Positions 50,737 through 60,820 of a stretch of 64,000 bases of DNA are shown in pieces. The notes below the pieces were generated by a model that was not told where the DNA came from, did not search any database, and worked only from the letters and a program-made list of their open reading frames with translations. The stretch is taken from assembly GCF_047824785.1 (NCBI RefSeq), contig NZ_CP181167.1, positions 124,001-188,000 of the forward strand, read 5' to 3'. The stretch's first letter is position 1; the number at the start of each line of letters is the position of its first letter. Origin of the DNA: Nitrobacter sp039808345. Lineage in GTDB: Bacteria; Pseudomonadota; Alphaproteobacteria; Rhizobiales; Xanthobacteraceae. Made by a program: the position numbers and the translations under genes.

Positions 50737-52107
50737 TTACTTACCGATACAGAATTCCTTAAAAACTGAATCAAGTACATCATCGATATCGACGCGGCCC
50801 AGCAGCCGTCCCATGAGATGAATTGCTATTCGCAACTCCTCGGCGACAAGTTCATCGCCCTGGCCCGCCAGCGCTTCCGCCTCTTTCAGCGACGCGGCGG
50901 CGTCCCGCAGTATGTTGCGGTGCCGCAACCGCGTGATCACGCCCGCCTCGCCGGATCCCAAGAGGGCCTCCGCGAAAGCCGTCAGCGCCGCCACCAGATC
51001 ATCGACCCCGTCGCCCCGCCAGGCCGAAATACGGAACTGCGGCGTCGGCTCGCCCTGTCCGGCTTGCGTCCCGAACTGCCCCGGCTTCGCCCCATCATTC
51101 GCCGGGCTCGAAAGATCGATCTTGTTGCGTATCAGCCAGAGTGAAACATCCCCACCACGAATCGTCCGATCCGGCTCATCGCCATGATCATCCGAAAGCC
51201 ACAGCACAAGGTCGGCCGATGCGGCGCGATCGCGGGCTCGCCGCACGCCCTCCTGCTCGACAGGATCGTCAGTCTCGCGAATGCCGGCGGTGTCGATGAG
51301 CGTCACCGGATAACCGTCGAGATCAAGATGTACTTCGATGATGTCACGCGTCGTTCCCGCGTGGGGCGACACGATCGCCGCTTCGCGACGGGCGAGACGA
51401 TTGAGCAGCGTCGACTTCCCCGCATTCGGCGGACCGGCGATCGCGACGCTCAAGCCATCGCGCAGGCGCTCGCTTCGCACCGATGCCGAAAGGGTTTGCT
51501 CGATCTCGCGGCGAAGCCGCGCGATCTTCTCCAGCGCCGGTTTCGCCAGATCCTCCGGCACATCGTCTTCATCGGCGAAATCGATTCCGGCCTCGATCCA
51601 GGCCGAGGCATCGATCAGCTGCTTGCGCCAGCCGCGCGCGCGATCGCCGAGCAGACCCTGCAACTGGCGTAACGCCTGCCGGCGCTGCCTGTCGGTATCG
51701 GCATGAATCAGATCATCGAGGCCTTCGGCTTCCGTCAGATCGATCTTGCCGTTCTCGAAAGCCCGACGCGTAAACTCACCCGGCTCCGCGGCTCGCGCAC
51801 CGTCGATCGACGACAGCGCCGCGATCAAGGCATTCAGCACCGCGCGGCTTCCGTGAATGTGAAACTCCGCGACGTCCTCGCCGGTTGCACTCGCTGGCGC
51901 GGGAAACCACAGGACGACGGCATCATCGATCTCATCACCGACGCTGTCGCGTAGCAAGACGCGCTTCGCCGTGCGTGCGACAGGAACCGCACCTGCAAGT
52001 TCACCAAGCGCGGCGCCGGCCTGCGGGCCCGACACGCGCACGACAGCGATCGCCGAGGGAGGCCGGCCCGACGACAGGGCGAAGATCGTTTGCTCTCGCG
52101 GATGCAT
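50737..52107 (-). CDS. mnmE: tRNA modification GTPase MnmE (TrmE)
   Basis: Works with MnmG on wobble uridines. 456 residues: N-terminal tetrahydrofolate-binding domain (IFALSSGRPPSAIAVVRVSG), helical domain, and inserted G domain with G1 GPPNAGKSTLLNRLARREAA, G2 GTTRD, G3 DTAGIRE and G4 RNKID. It ends with the catalytic C-terminal FCIGK, including the essential Cys. Divergent from the yyaL-like gene. Confidence 0.97.
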   Translation of the reverse strand: MHPREQTIFALSSGRPPSAIAVVRVSGPQAGAALGELAGAVPVARTAKRVLLRDSVGDEIDDAVVLWFPAPASATGEDVAEFHIHGSRAVLNALIAALSSIDGARAAEPGEFTRRAFENGKIDLTEAEGLDDLIHADTDRQRRQALRQLQGLLGDRARGWRKQLIDASAWIEAGIDFADEDDVPEDLAKPALEKIARLRREIEQTLSASVRSERLRDGLSVAIAGPPNAGKSTLLNRLARREAAIVSPHAGTTRDIIEVHLDLDGYPVTLIDTAGIRETDDPVEQEGVRRARDRAASADLVLWLSDDHGDEPDRTIRGGDVSLWLIRNKIDLSSPANDGAKPGQFGTQAGQGEPTPQFRISAWRGDGVDDLVAALTAFAEALLGSGEAGVITRLRHRNILRDAAASLKEAEALAGQGDELVAEELRIAIHLMGRLLGRVDIDDVLDSVFKEFCIGK

Positions 52108-52211
52108 GACTTATTGTCTTGTAGCGCTTCGGTGACCCCAACGTCAGCGTTATCGAAACAAACACGCCGTACGCTTTCCAATATCGCAGATTCGCACAAG
52201 GACGCCTCGAC

Positions 52212-54254
52212 ATGAATCATGCCGCCAAGGGCTCAGGTAAGGGCTCAAGCCGTCCTGCGAACCGTCTCGCCGAAGAAACCAGTCCCTATCTTCTGCAGCA
52301 CCAGCATAATCCGGTCGACTGGTGGCCGTGGGGACCGGAGGCGCTCGCCGAAGCGCGGCGCAACAACCGCCCGATCCTGCTGTCGATCGGTTACGCCGCC
52401 TGTCACTGGTGCCATGTCATGGCGCACGAAAGCTTCGAGGACGACGACGTCGCAGCCGTGATGAACGAACTGTTCGTCTGCATCAAGGTCGATCGCGAGG
52501 AACGGCCGGATATCGATCAGATCTATATGAGCGCGCTGCATCATCTCGGCGAGCAGGGCGGCTGGCCGCTGACGATGTTTCTTTCGCCCGACGGATCGCC
52601 GTTCTGGGGCGGCACGTACTTTCCGAAGCTGCCGGACTTCGGCCGTCCGGCGTTCCCCGATGTCCTGCAATCGGTGGCGCGGGTTTTTCGCGATCAGCCC
52701 GACCAAATCGCGCGCAACCGCGACGCGCTGATCGCGCGGCTGTCCGAGCGCGCAACGTCACAAAACCCGGCCAACCTCGGCGTCGCCGACCTCAACAACG
52801 CGGCCGTCGCCATCATGCGCTCAATCGATCCGGTGAACGGCGGCCTGCGTGGCGCGCCTAAGTTTCCGCAATGCTCCGTGCTGGAATTTCTCTGGCGCGC
52901 CGGCGAACGAACCCGTGACGACCGCTTCCTTGCAGCCACCACGCTGACCCTGACACGCATGAGCCAGGGCGGCATCTACGATCATCTCGGCGGCGGCTAT
53001 GCGCGCTATTCGGTCGACGACAGATGGCTGGTGCCGCACTTCGAGAAGATGCTTTACGACAACGCGCAGATCCTTGACCTGCTCGCGCTCGACTATGCGC
53101 GCAGCAAAAATCCGTTGTACCGCGAGCGCACGATCGAGACCGTCGATTGGCTGCGCCGGGAAATGCTCACAGCGGAAGGCGGCTTTGCTTCTTCGCTCGA
53201 CGCGGACTCCGAAGGCGAGGAGGGCAGGTTCTATGTCTGGTCGCTGAAGGAAATCGAAGACGTGCTCGGCGCTGCCGACGCCGCCGATTTTGCCGCGCGA
53301 TACGACATCACCACCAACGGTAACTTCGAACGGCGCAACATTCCCAATCGCCTCAAGAGCATCGACGTCGCCGGCGATGATGCTCACATGCGCGCGCTGC
53401 GCGAGAAACTGCTGGCGCGTGAAAGCCGGGTTCGTCCCGGACTCGATGACAAGGTTCTCGCCGACTGGAACGGCTTGATGATCGCCGCTCTCGTTCACAC
53501 GGCCTGCGTTTTCGATAAGCCCGACTGGTTGCAGATCGCGCGACGAGCATACGAATTCGTTCGCACCCATATGACCCGCGACGGGCGGCTCGGTCATTCC
53601 TGGCGCAAGGACAGGCTTTTGATTCCGGCGCTCGCTTCCGACTATGCCGCGATGACGCGCGCCGCACTTGCATTGTTCGAGGTCACCGGTGACGACGCAT
53701 TCCTCGAGCAAGCGCTACGCTGGCAATCCACGCTCGACACGCACTACGCCGACGCCGACCATGGCGGCTATTATCTGACGGCCGACGACGCTGAAGGACT
53801 CATCGTGCGGCCGCATTCAAGCGACGACGACGCCATCCCCAACCACGACGGCGTGATCGCACAGAACCTGGTGCGCATCGCCGTGCTGACCGGCGAGACC
53901 AAATGGCGGGACAAGATCGACGGCCTCTTTACCGCCTTGCTGCCGAGCGCGACCGGGAGGGGCTTTGGCCAGCTCTCGCTCATGAATGCGCTCGATCTTC
54001 GTCTCACCGGCGCGGAGATTGTCGTGGTCGGCGAGGACGCACAAGCCGCCACGCTGCTCGGCGCCGCGCGAAAATTGCCGCATGCGACAAGCATCGTGCT
54101 TCATGCGCCAAATGCGGATGCGCTGCCGGCTGATCATCCGGCGCGCGCAAAGTTCGCGGCTGTGACGCAAAGCGCTGCCTTCATCTGCCGCGGTCAGTCC
54201 TGCTCGCTGCCGGTGACGCAGCCTGATGCGCTCAACGGACTGGCGCAGGATTGA
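52212..54254 (+). CDS. Thioredoxin-domain/YyaL (DUF255, SSP411-like) protein
   Basis: A 680-residue protein with an N-terminal DUF255 thioredoxin-like domain (ETSPYLLQHQHNPVDWWPWG, then SIGYAACHWCHVMAHESFED with a CXXC) and a C-terminal alpha/alpha toroid resembling glycosidases (GGIYDHLGGGYARYSVDDRW, then LVPHFEKMLYDNAQILDLLA). The family is highly conserved but its biochemical role is not established. Length is normal. It stands alone between mnmE and rho. Confidence 0.9.
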   Translation: MNHAAKGSGKGSSRPANRLAEETSPYLLQHQHNPVDWWPWGPEALAEARRNNRPILLSIGYAACHWCHVMAHESFEDDDVAAVMNELFVCIKVDREERPDIDQIYMSALHHLGEQGGWPLTMFLSPDGSPFWGGTYFPKLPDFGRPAFPDVLQSVARVFRDQPDQIARNRDALIARLSERATSQNPANLGVADLNNAAVAIMRSIDPVNGGLRGAPKFPQCSVLEFLWRAGERTRDDRFLAATTLTLTRMSQGGIYDHLGGGYARYSVDDRWLVPHFEKMLYDNAQILDLLALDYARSKNPLYRERTIETVDWLRREMLTAEGGFASSLDADSEGEEGRFYVWSLKEIEDVLGAADAADFAARYDITTNGNFERRNIPNRLKSIDVAGDDAHMRALREKLLARESRVRPGLDDKVLADWNGLMIAALVHTACVFDKPDWLQIARRAYEFVRTHMTRDGRLGHSWRKDRLLIPALASDYAAMTRAALALFEVTGDDAFLEQALRWQSTLDTHYADADHGGYYLTADDAEGLIVRPHSSDDDAIPNHDGVIAQNLVRIAVLTGETKWRDKIDGLFTALLPSATGRGFGQLSLMNALDLRLTGAEIVVVGEDAQAATLLGAARKLPHATSIVLHAPNADALPADHPARAKFAAVTQSAAFICRGQSCSLPVTQPDALNGLAQD

Positions 54255-54315
54255 AACGGCCGAAGACCTGAACGCATTAGCTTGCGCGAGCGCTGCTCAC
54301 CCCGATCGATGACGA

Positions 54316-55581
<1,266 letters not shown>

Positions 55582-55866
55582 TGGGAGAGTCCTGTGGAAT
55601 GCTTGAGAAGGATGGCCAGGTGGTTTCGGGAAGATGCGGACGACGACCGAAAGGAAAGACCGCGGTCCTGCCCGTACCGGAAAAAACATCAAGCGAGGAA
55701 GGTCACCGAAAGGCTTCAAACCTGACGTGGCGGCCGGCTCGATTCAGAAACCGGAACGCGGCCACATCCGCCTGCATAGGGTGGGAATGTTCACAATATA
55801 GAAAATTGAACGCCTCCGCGCAAGGAGATGCTGGCAGACCATTTTTGACGAAAGTTTCCCGGCCTT
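55582..55866. other. rho upstream region, no gene seen
   Basis: Contains no supported gene. On the minus strand an AT-rich stretch around 55790-55812 (ATTTTCTATATTGTGAAC when read toward rho) could be part of the rho promoter; this is a weak guess. Confidence 0.3.
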
Positions 55867-55970
55867 CTAGCGTTTTCGAGCGAAGTGGAATCTGGTTCGC
55901 GTCAATAAAACGCGTCAAATCAATATCATAGAGCTTCGCTTCTGATTCAATCAGAACAATAATGCTCTAG
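55867..55970. repeat. Modular palindromic repeat, copy 16 (A+E)
   Basis: CTAGCGTTTTCGAGCGAAGT ... GCGTCAATAAAACGCGTCAA, then CATAGAGCTTCGCTTCTGAT ... CAGAACAATAATGCTCTAG. The terminal CTAG carries the hemJ stop. Confidence 0.85.
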
Positions 55971-56389
55971 GATGGCTTGACGATAACGAGAATGACGATG
56001 CCTATCATGAGGGCCGTCACGACCTCATTGATAATACGATAGAATTTCTGACTCATCACGTTGCGGTCGGCGGCGAAATCACGAACGCGGCGTGCGAAAT
56101 AGCCGTGAACGGCGGACATCAGGATGACGAGCGCCAGCTTGCCCTGGAACCAGCCGACTGCATACCACTGCCGCTCCCACATCATATAAAGCCCGAGTCC
56201 CCAGGCTATCATCATCGCGGGATTGATGATGGCCTTGAACAGCCTCCGCTCCATGATCTTGAAGGTCTCAGACTGTTTCGAGCCGATCTCGGCATCGCAG
56301 TGATAAACAAACAGCCGCGGCAGATAGAGCATTCCCGCCATCCAGGAAATGATCGCAATCACATGAAAGGCTTTGATCCACTCGTACAT
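55967..56389 (-). CDS. hemJ: HemJ-type protoporphyrinogen IX oxidase
   Basis: An integral membrane enzyme that oxidises protoporphyrinogen IX in heme synthesis. 140 residues with four membrane helices; the start MYEWIKAFHVIAIISWMAGM, the following LYLPRLFVYH, and the later WGLGLYMMWERQW and FYRIINEVVTALMIGIVILV are the family pattern, including the conserved His near position 9. It lies downstream of the candidate origin and faces away from ppsR. hemE, often its neighbour in other alphaproteobacteria, is not here. Confidence 0.92.
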   Translation of the reverse strand: MYEWIKAFHVIAIISWMAGMLYLPRLFVYHCDAEIGSKQSETFKIMERRLFKAIINPAMMIAWGLGLYMMWERQWYAVGWFQGKLALVILMSAVHGYFARRVRDFAADRNVMSQKFYRIINEVVTALMIGIVILVIVKPS

Positions 56390-56821
56390 CGATCGTCTCG
56401 TTCAGGGGAATTCGGCCTTGCGACCTGCAGGAGCGCTCGATACCTGCCAGAAACGGAACGATATCTGCAAGCAACTCTTTCTAAAGAAACTCTTAAAATT
56501 CTTCAGTTTGAGTCTAAGTGACGGTGAATTGAGGGAACGCAACGCCATCCCGGTTTTTTCCGCACCTTGCCCACATTGGCAGCGGAATCCAAAGCCGTCA
56601 CTTTCGATTGAAAGACTGTCATAGAACCATGGACTTAACCCGCACTCGCGCGTGGGTTATCAAGAGACAAGTCCACACGATCCCGCTATTTCTGAAGACG
56701 GTTGAGAGTTTTCCCGTCGAGGAGACTTTGTGAAGAAGAATCAAGGTTATCCCGCGGCTGTCGCAGGACAGTTGAAACTGCGGCCAGGTCTCCACAATGA
56801 TGCACAGGGTATGCAAGGCTG
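56390..56821. other. Candidate chromosome replication origin (oriC)
   Basis: A 432-bp gene-free gap between hemJ and ppsR. In Caulobacter and Rickettsia, oriC lies between hemE and the RP001 gene, which is ppsR. Seen here: an AT-rich stretch at 56475-56520; imperfect DnaA boxes TTGCCCACA (56567), AAGTCCACA (56669), TTATCCCGC (56747) and GTCTCCACA (56788); and an inverted repeat, TAACCC ... GGGTTA, at about 56635-56660. No box is perfect, so the call rests mainly on context, including parS and parAB within 11 kb. Confidence 0.55.
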
Positions 56822-57664
56822 ATGGCGCCCGTGACCGGCCGCGATTTTCATCTTCATCTTGTGTCTGATTCGACCGGCGAGACGCTGATCACCGTGTCAC
56901 GTGCGGTGACGGCTCAGTATGCCGGCGTCACGCCCATTGAGCATGTCTACCCTTTGGTTCGCAGCCAGAAGCAACTCGACCGCGTTCTGGCGGAAATCGA
57001 GGAAGCGCCGGGAATCGTCCTGTTCACGCTGCTTGAAAAGGATCTCGCGGTCCGGCTCGAGGCCAGGTGCCAGCAGATCAACTGCCCGAGCCTTTCGATC
57101 ATCGGCCCGGTCATGCAGTTGTTTCAGGCCTATCTTGGCGCTGACACCACCGGCCGCGTTGGCGCCCAGCACACGCTGAACGCGGAATATTTCAAGCGTA
57201 TCGACGCGCTGAACTATACGATGATGCATGACGACGGGCAGCACGTCGAAGGCCTGGAGGAGGCGGACGTCGTTCTGGTCGGCGTATCGCGCACATCTAA
57301 AACGCCCACCTCGTTCTACCTTGCCAACCGCGGCGTCCGCACGGCAAATGTTCCGCTGGTGCCGGGCATCCCGATTCCACCTCAACTGGAATCGTTGAAG
57401 AATCCATTGGTGGTCAGTCTTCACGCAGCGCCCGAGCGCCTGATTCAGGTCAGGCAGAACCGGTTGCTGAGCATCGGATCGGGACCCGGCAATGAAAGCT
57501 ATATCGATCGCCAGTCCGTTGCGGAGGAGGTGATCCATGCTCGCCGCCTGAGCGTGAAGCACGACTGGGCCCAACTGGATGTCACGCGCCGGTCGATCGA
57601 GGAGACGGCTGCGGCGATCATGAAGCTGTTCGCCGACAGGCGCCGGCAGCGGCGGCCGGATTAG
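56822..57664 (+). CDS. ppsR: PEP synthase / pyruvate phosphate dikinase regulatory kinase-phosphorylase (DUF299, RP001 homologue)
   Basis: A bifunctional ADP-dependent kinase and Pi-dependent phosphorylase that controls PEP synthase or PPDK. 280 residues with HLHLVSDSTGETLITVSRAV at the N-terminus, the P-loop VLVGVSRTSKTPTSFYLANR, and YIDRQSVAEEVIHARRL near the C-terminus. Which of the two targets it serves is not evident from neighbours. It starts the unit ppsR-maf-coaE with gaps of 6 and 16 bp. Its homologue borders oriC in other alphaproteobacteria. Confidence 0.92.
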   Translation: MAPVTGRDFHLHLVSDSTGETLITVSRAVTAQYAGVTPIEHVYPLVRSQKQLDRVLAEIEEAPGIVLFTLLEKDLAVRLEARCQQINCPSLSIIGPVMQLFQAYLGADTTGRVGAQHTLNAEYFKRIDALNYTMMHDDGQHVEGLEEADVVLVGVSRTSKTPTSFYLANRGVRTANVPLVPGIPIPPQLESLKNPLVVSLHAAPERLIQVRQNRLLSIGSGPGNESYIDRQSVAEEVIHARRLSVKHDWAQLDVTRRSIEETAAAIMKLFADRRRQRRPD

Positions 57665-57670
57665 ACGGCA

Positions 57671-58279
57671 ATGGCGGTATGGCGCGAATCCGAACCGTTG
57701 GTGCTGGCGTCGCAAAGCCGGGTCCGACAATTATTGCTCGCCAATGCGGGTCTGCCATTCGAGACAATGCCGGCCGCGATCGACGAGCGGTCGGTTCAGC
57801 GAAGTTCCGGCCTCACGGCCGCCGGTGAGATCGCGGCCCGCCTGGCCTGTGAAAAAGCGCGCGAGGTTTCATCGCGATCGCCCGGACGCTACGTGATCGG
57901 CGCGGATCAGACGCTCGAATGCGATGGCCATCTGTTGAACAAACCGGCCGGCCGCGCGGAGGCCGGCGCACATCTGCGAGCGCTGTCAGGTCGCACCCAT
58001 GCGTTGCATGCCGGTGTCGCGATCGTGCGCGACGGTCGTCTGCTGTTTGAAAATGTCTCGGTCGCGCGCATGATGATGCGGGAACTGAGCGAGGACACGA
58101 TCAGGGTGTATCTGGACGCGGCCGGCGATGCGGCCTCAGCCAGTGTCGGCGCTTATCAGCTCGAAGGGCTCGGCATCCATCTGTTCAGCCGGATCGAGGG
58201 AGATCATTTCACTATCCTGGGCTTGCCGCTATTGCCGTTGCTTGCTTATCTGCGTTCCCAAGGGTTGCTATCGCTGTGA
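57671..58279 (+). CDS. maf: Maf-family nucleotide pyrophosphatase
   Basis: Hydrolyses non-canonical or modified nucleoside triphosphates. 202 residues: LVLASQSRVRQLLLANAGLP, the central VIGADQTLECDGHLLNKPAG with the catalytic Asp, and LSGRTHALHAGVAIV. The N-terminal S-X-SPRR motif is replaced by SQSRVR, as in the YceF-like branch common in this order. It sits between ppsR and coaE. Confidence 0.9.
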   Translation: MAVWRESEPLVLASQSRVRQLLLANAGLPFETMPAAIDERSVQRSSGLTAAGEIAARLACEKAREVSSRSPGRYVIGADQTLECDGHLLNKPAGRAEAGAHLRALSGRTHALHAGVAIVRDGRLLFENVSVARMMMRELSEDTIRVYLDAAGDAASASVGAYQLEGLGIHLFSRIEGDHFTILGLPLLPLLAYLRSQGLLSL

Positions 58280-58295
58280 CGGCGGACGTTCGAAT

Positions 58296-58895
58296 ATGCT
58301 GGTGCTTGGGCTGACCGGCTCGATCGGAATGGGAAAATCGACCACCGCCCGACTATTTTCGGAAGCGGGAATCCCGGTTTACGACGCGGACGCGACCGTT
58401 CACGCCATTTATGAAGGAGAGGCGGCTGATTTGGTTGAGGCCGCGTTTCCAGGAACGACCGTCAACGGCAAGGTCGACCGTGAGAAATTGTCGGCAAAGG
58501 TCGTGCATGATGCCGCGGCCATGAAGCGGCTGGAGCAGATCGTACATCCTCTGCTGTTCAACTACCGGCAGGCGTTTCTCGAGCAGGCCGAGCGGTCAGG
58601 TGCTGCGGTGGCGGTGGTCGATGTGCCGCTGCTGTTCGAAACCGGCGGCGAGGGGTCTGTCGATGCGGTGGTCGTCGTCACGACGACGCCTGAGGTTCAG
58701 CGTGAGCGCATTCTGGCCCGCGGCAACATGACAAGCGAAAAGCTGAAGGCGATCCAGGCCCGGCAGCTGCCGGACGCCGAAAAGCGCAAGCGGGCGGATT
58801 TCGTAGTGGATACCTCGCACGGTCTCGACGATGTGCGCGCGCAAATCCGCGAAATTCTGGCAGCAGCTGCTAGGATGCCGCGACGGCGGTCCTGA
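58296..58895 (+). CDS. coaE: Dephospho-CoA kinase
   Basis: Last step of coenzyme A synthesis. 199 residues: P-loop VLGLTGSIGMGKSTTARLF, DADATVHAIYEG, and VVDVPLLFETGGEGSVDAVV. The ATG at 58296 begins the conserved sequence, although the frame is open well upstream inside maf. Same operon as ppsR and maf. Confidence 0.95.
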   Translation: MLVLGLTGSIGMGKSTTARLFSEAGIPVYDADATVHAIYEGEAADLVEAAFPGTTVNGKVDREKLSAKVVHDAAAMKRLEQIVHPLLFNYRQAFLEQAERSGAAVAVVDVPLLFETGGEGSVDAVVVVTTTPEVQRERILARGNMTSEKLKAIQARQLPDAEKRKRADFVVDTSHGLDDVRAQIREILAAAARMPRRRS

Positions 58896-58960
58896 TTCGC
58901 AGGGGCGTTTCCGCTCCTTACGGAAGTACGGCTCTTATCGAAGCACGGCGGGCTCCGGCA

Positions 58961-59018
58961 TTCTAAATTTGACGCGTTGTCTTCACGCGAACCGGATCCC
59001 ACTTCGTCCGAAAACGCT
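58961..59018. repeat. Single module A (inverted), copy 17
   Basis: GACGCGTTGTCTTCACGCG ... CACTTCGTCCGAAAACGCT between coaE and dnaQ. Confidence 0.75.
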
Positions 59019-59036
59019 GCAACCTCACGGAACTTG

Positions 59037-59756
59037 ATGCGCGAAATCGTTCTCGATACTGAAACCACCGGCCTGGATCCGCTGCGAGGCGATCGCCTTG
59101 TCGAGATCGGCTGCGTCGAGATCTTCAACCGCATGCCGACGGGACAAACCTTCCACCGCTACATCAATCCGGAGCGTGATATGCCGCAGGAAGCATACGC
59201 GGTCCATGGCCTGTCGAGCGAATTCCTCGCCGACAAACCGCTGTTCGCGCACGTCGTCGATGAGTTTCTGGAATTTATCGCCGATGCGCCTTTGGTCATT
59301 CACAACGCATCGTTCGATATCAGCTTCATCAATGCCGAGCTTGAACGCCTCAAGAGGCAGGCGATCGGCCGCGATCGGCTGGTGGATACGCTATTGCTGG
59401 CGCGCCGGAAGCATCCCGGCGTCTCGAACCGGCTCGACGATCTGTGCTCGCGCTATGCCATCGACAACAGCCGCCGGACCAAGCATGGCGCATTGCTGGA
59501 CGCCGAGCTTCTTGCGGAAGTCTATATCGATCTGATCGGTGCGCGGCAGTCGCAGTTGATCCTGGTTGAAACCGCGCCCCGCCAGCGCGGCGGATCGTTG
59601 GAACTACCAAGACGTCAGCGAACGGTGCCGCTGGCTTCACGCGTCACCGAGGCCGACCGTATCGCGCATCGGGAGTTCATCGCCACGCTCGGCGAGAAGG
59701 TGATCTGGACGGAATTTCTGGATCAGGAATCCGTGAAACCGAGAACCGGCCCATAG
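59037..59756 (+). CDS. dnaQ: DNA polymerase III subunit epsilon (proofreading exonuclease)
   Basis: 3'-5' proofreading nuclease of the replicase. 239 residues with the DEDD residues in motif I REIVLDTETTGLDPLRGDRL, motif II VIHNASFDISFINAELERLK and motif III RTKHGALLDAELLAEVYIDL (His and Asp). The C-terminal VIWTEFLDQE would include the segment that binds the alpha subunit. ATG at 59037 is used; the upstream open frame crosses a repeat. Its TAG stop begins the next repeat. Confidence 0.95.
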   Translation: MREIVLDTETTGLDPLRGDRLVEIGCVEIFNRMPTGQTFHRYINPERDMPQEAYAVHGLSSEFLADKPLFAHVVDEFLEFIADAPLVIHNASFDISFINAELERLKRQAIGRDRLVDTLLLARRKHPGVSNRLDDLCSRYAIDNSRRTKHGALLDAELLAEVYIDLIGARQSQLILVETAPRQRGGSLELPRRQRTVPLASRVTEADRIAHREFIATLGEKVIWTEFLDQESVKPRTGP

Positions 59757-59895
59757 AGCATGGTCCGATTCAACTTGATCGGATCATGCTAGAGCTTTTT
59801 CGAGCGAAGTGGACACCGGTTCGCGTGAAGAAAACGCGTCAAATCAAAATCATAGAGCCTCGCTTCTGATTTAATCAGAAGCGAACATGCTCTAG
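59754..59895. repeat. Modular palindromic repeat, copy 18 (D+A+E)
   Basis: TAGAGCATGGTCCGATTCAA ... CGGATCATGCTAGAGC, then TTTTTCGAGCGAAGTGGACA ... GTGAAGAAAACGCGTCAAAT, then GAGCCTCGCTTCTGATTTAA ... GAACATGCTCTAG. It lies in the convergent gap between dnaQ and secB. Confidence 0.88.
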
Positions 59896-59909
59896 AGAGC
59901 CGCGCTGGA

Positions 59910-60395
59910 TCAGCTTGGTTGCTGCTGTTGTTGCGCCGCGGCCTGACGTTCCATGTTCTGTCGATACAGGCTTACGAAATCGATGGGGTCCAGCATCAAT
60001 GGCGGGAATCCCCCGTCACGAACGGCCGTGGCGACGATTTCGCGGGCAAAGGGGAACAGCAGCCGCGGACACTCGATCATGACCAGCGGGTGAAGGTTCT
60101 CCTGGGGAACGTTGACGATCCGGAACACGCCCGCATAGGCCAGCTCGAAACTGAACATCAGCTTTCCGGCATGTTCAGCCTTGCCTTCGACCTTGAGCAC
60201 CACCTCGAAGTCATTCTCCGCCACATTGCTGGCGCCGACATTAATCTGAACGTTGATCGAGGGAGGTTGTTGCTGAGGGGCGAGAGAGGCTGGCGAGTTG
60301 GGATTCTCGAAAGAGAAATCCTTGGTGTACTGGGCCAGCACGTTCAACTGGGGTGAAGGAGCTGTCTCGGGTGGCGTGCCGTTGCCGTTGGTCAT
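59910..60395 (-). CDS. secB: Protein-export chaperone SecB
   Basis: A tetrameric chaperone that keeps preproteins unfolded for SecA. 161 residues: VLAQYTKDFSFENPNSPASL, INVQINVGASNVAENDFEVV, then LAYAGVFRIVNVPQENLHPL, MIECPRLLFPFAREIVATAV. The Gln-rich C-terminus (AAQQQQQPS) is normal. The ATG follows AGGAGAG. Divergent from the Tim44-like gene. Confidence 0.96.
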   Translation of the reverse strand: MTNGNGTPPETAPSPQLNVLAQYTKDFSFENPNSPASLAPQQQPPSINVQINVGASNVAENDFEVVLKVEGKAEHAGKLMFSFELAYAGVFRIVNVPQENLHPLVMIECPRLLFPFAREIVATAVRDGGFPPLMLDPIDFVSLYRQNMERQAAAQQQQQPS

Positions 60396-60820
60396 GGATT
60401 TCTCTCCTGAAACTTCAAGCCGGCCTGCCGTGCCTGCTTGAACGGCGAAGTGCCGTATCGGGGCGAGTGGCTATCATAAGCCTGCCGCTGTCCACAAGGA
60501 CGGCGTCGGTGAACCCGACCGACCGTCGGGCTCCTAGCAAGCTTCGCCTCGCCCCTGGGGTCAACCCGTTGAGGGAGCGCACTTTATCTTCGGGAATCCG
60601 AATTTCCCCTTTGACCGGAAACGCGCTATGTTCGGCCTGCTTTGCAAGTCAAAGGAGTCCTCGCTGATCCCCTCGTTATGCTAGAATGCGCCCTTGGCCG
60701 GACGGGGTTTCGTACTTAAATTAATGATGCGGCCATGCGATCCTGCCCTCATCTGGACGTTTGTTCGCCGGTCGTGACCTGGACCGATCAGAAACGGACC
60801 GATCAGAAAGTGAAGACGAC
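60396..60820. other. secB / Tim44-like divergent gap, no gene seen
   Basis: 425 bp. It should carry promoters for both genes. Short frames on both strands lack family resemblance. A region near 60680-60725 (GCTAGAATGCGCCC ... TACTTAAATTAATGATG) is AT-rich and may hold the promoter for the Tim44-like gene. Confidence 0.35.

Noticed and set aside
56476..56520. CtrA binding site in the candidate origin
   Set aside because: TTAA occurs near 56493, but the second TTAA half-site seven bases on is absent.
60481..60500. DnaA box in the secB upstream gap (CTGTCCACA)
   Set aside because: A single sequence with two mismatches to the consensus and no companions; expected by chance.
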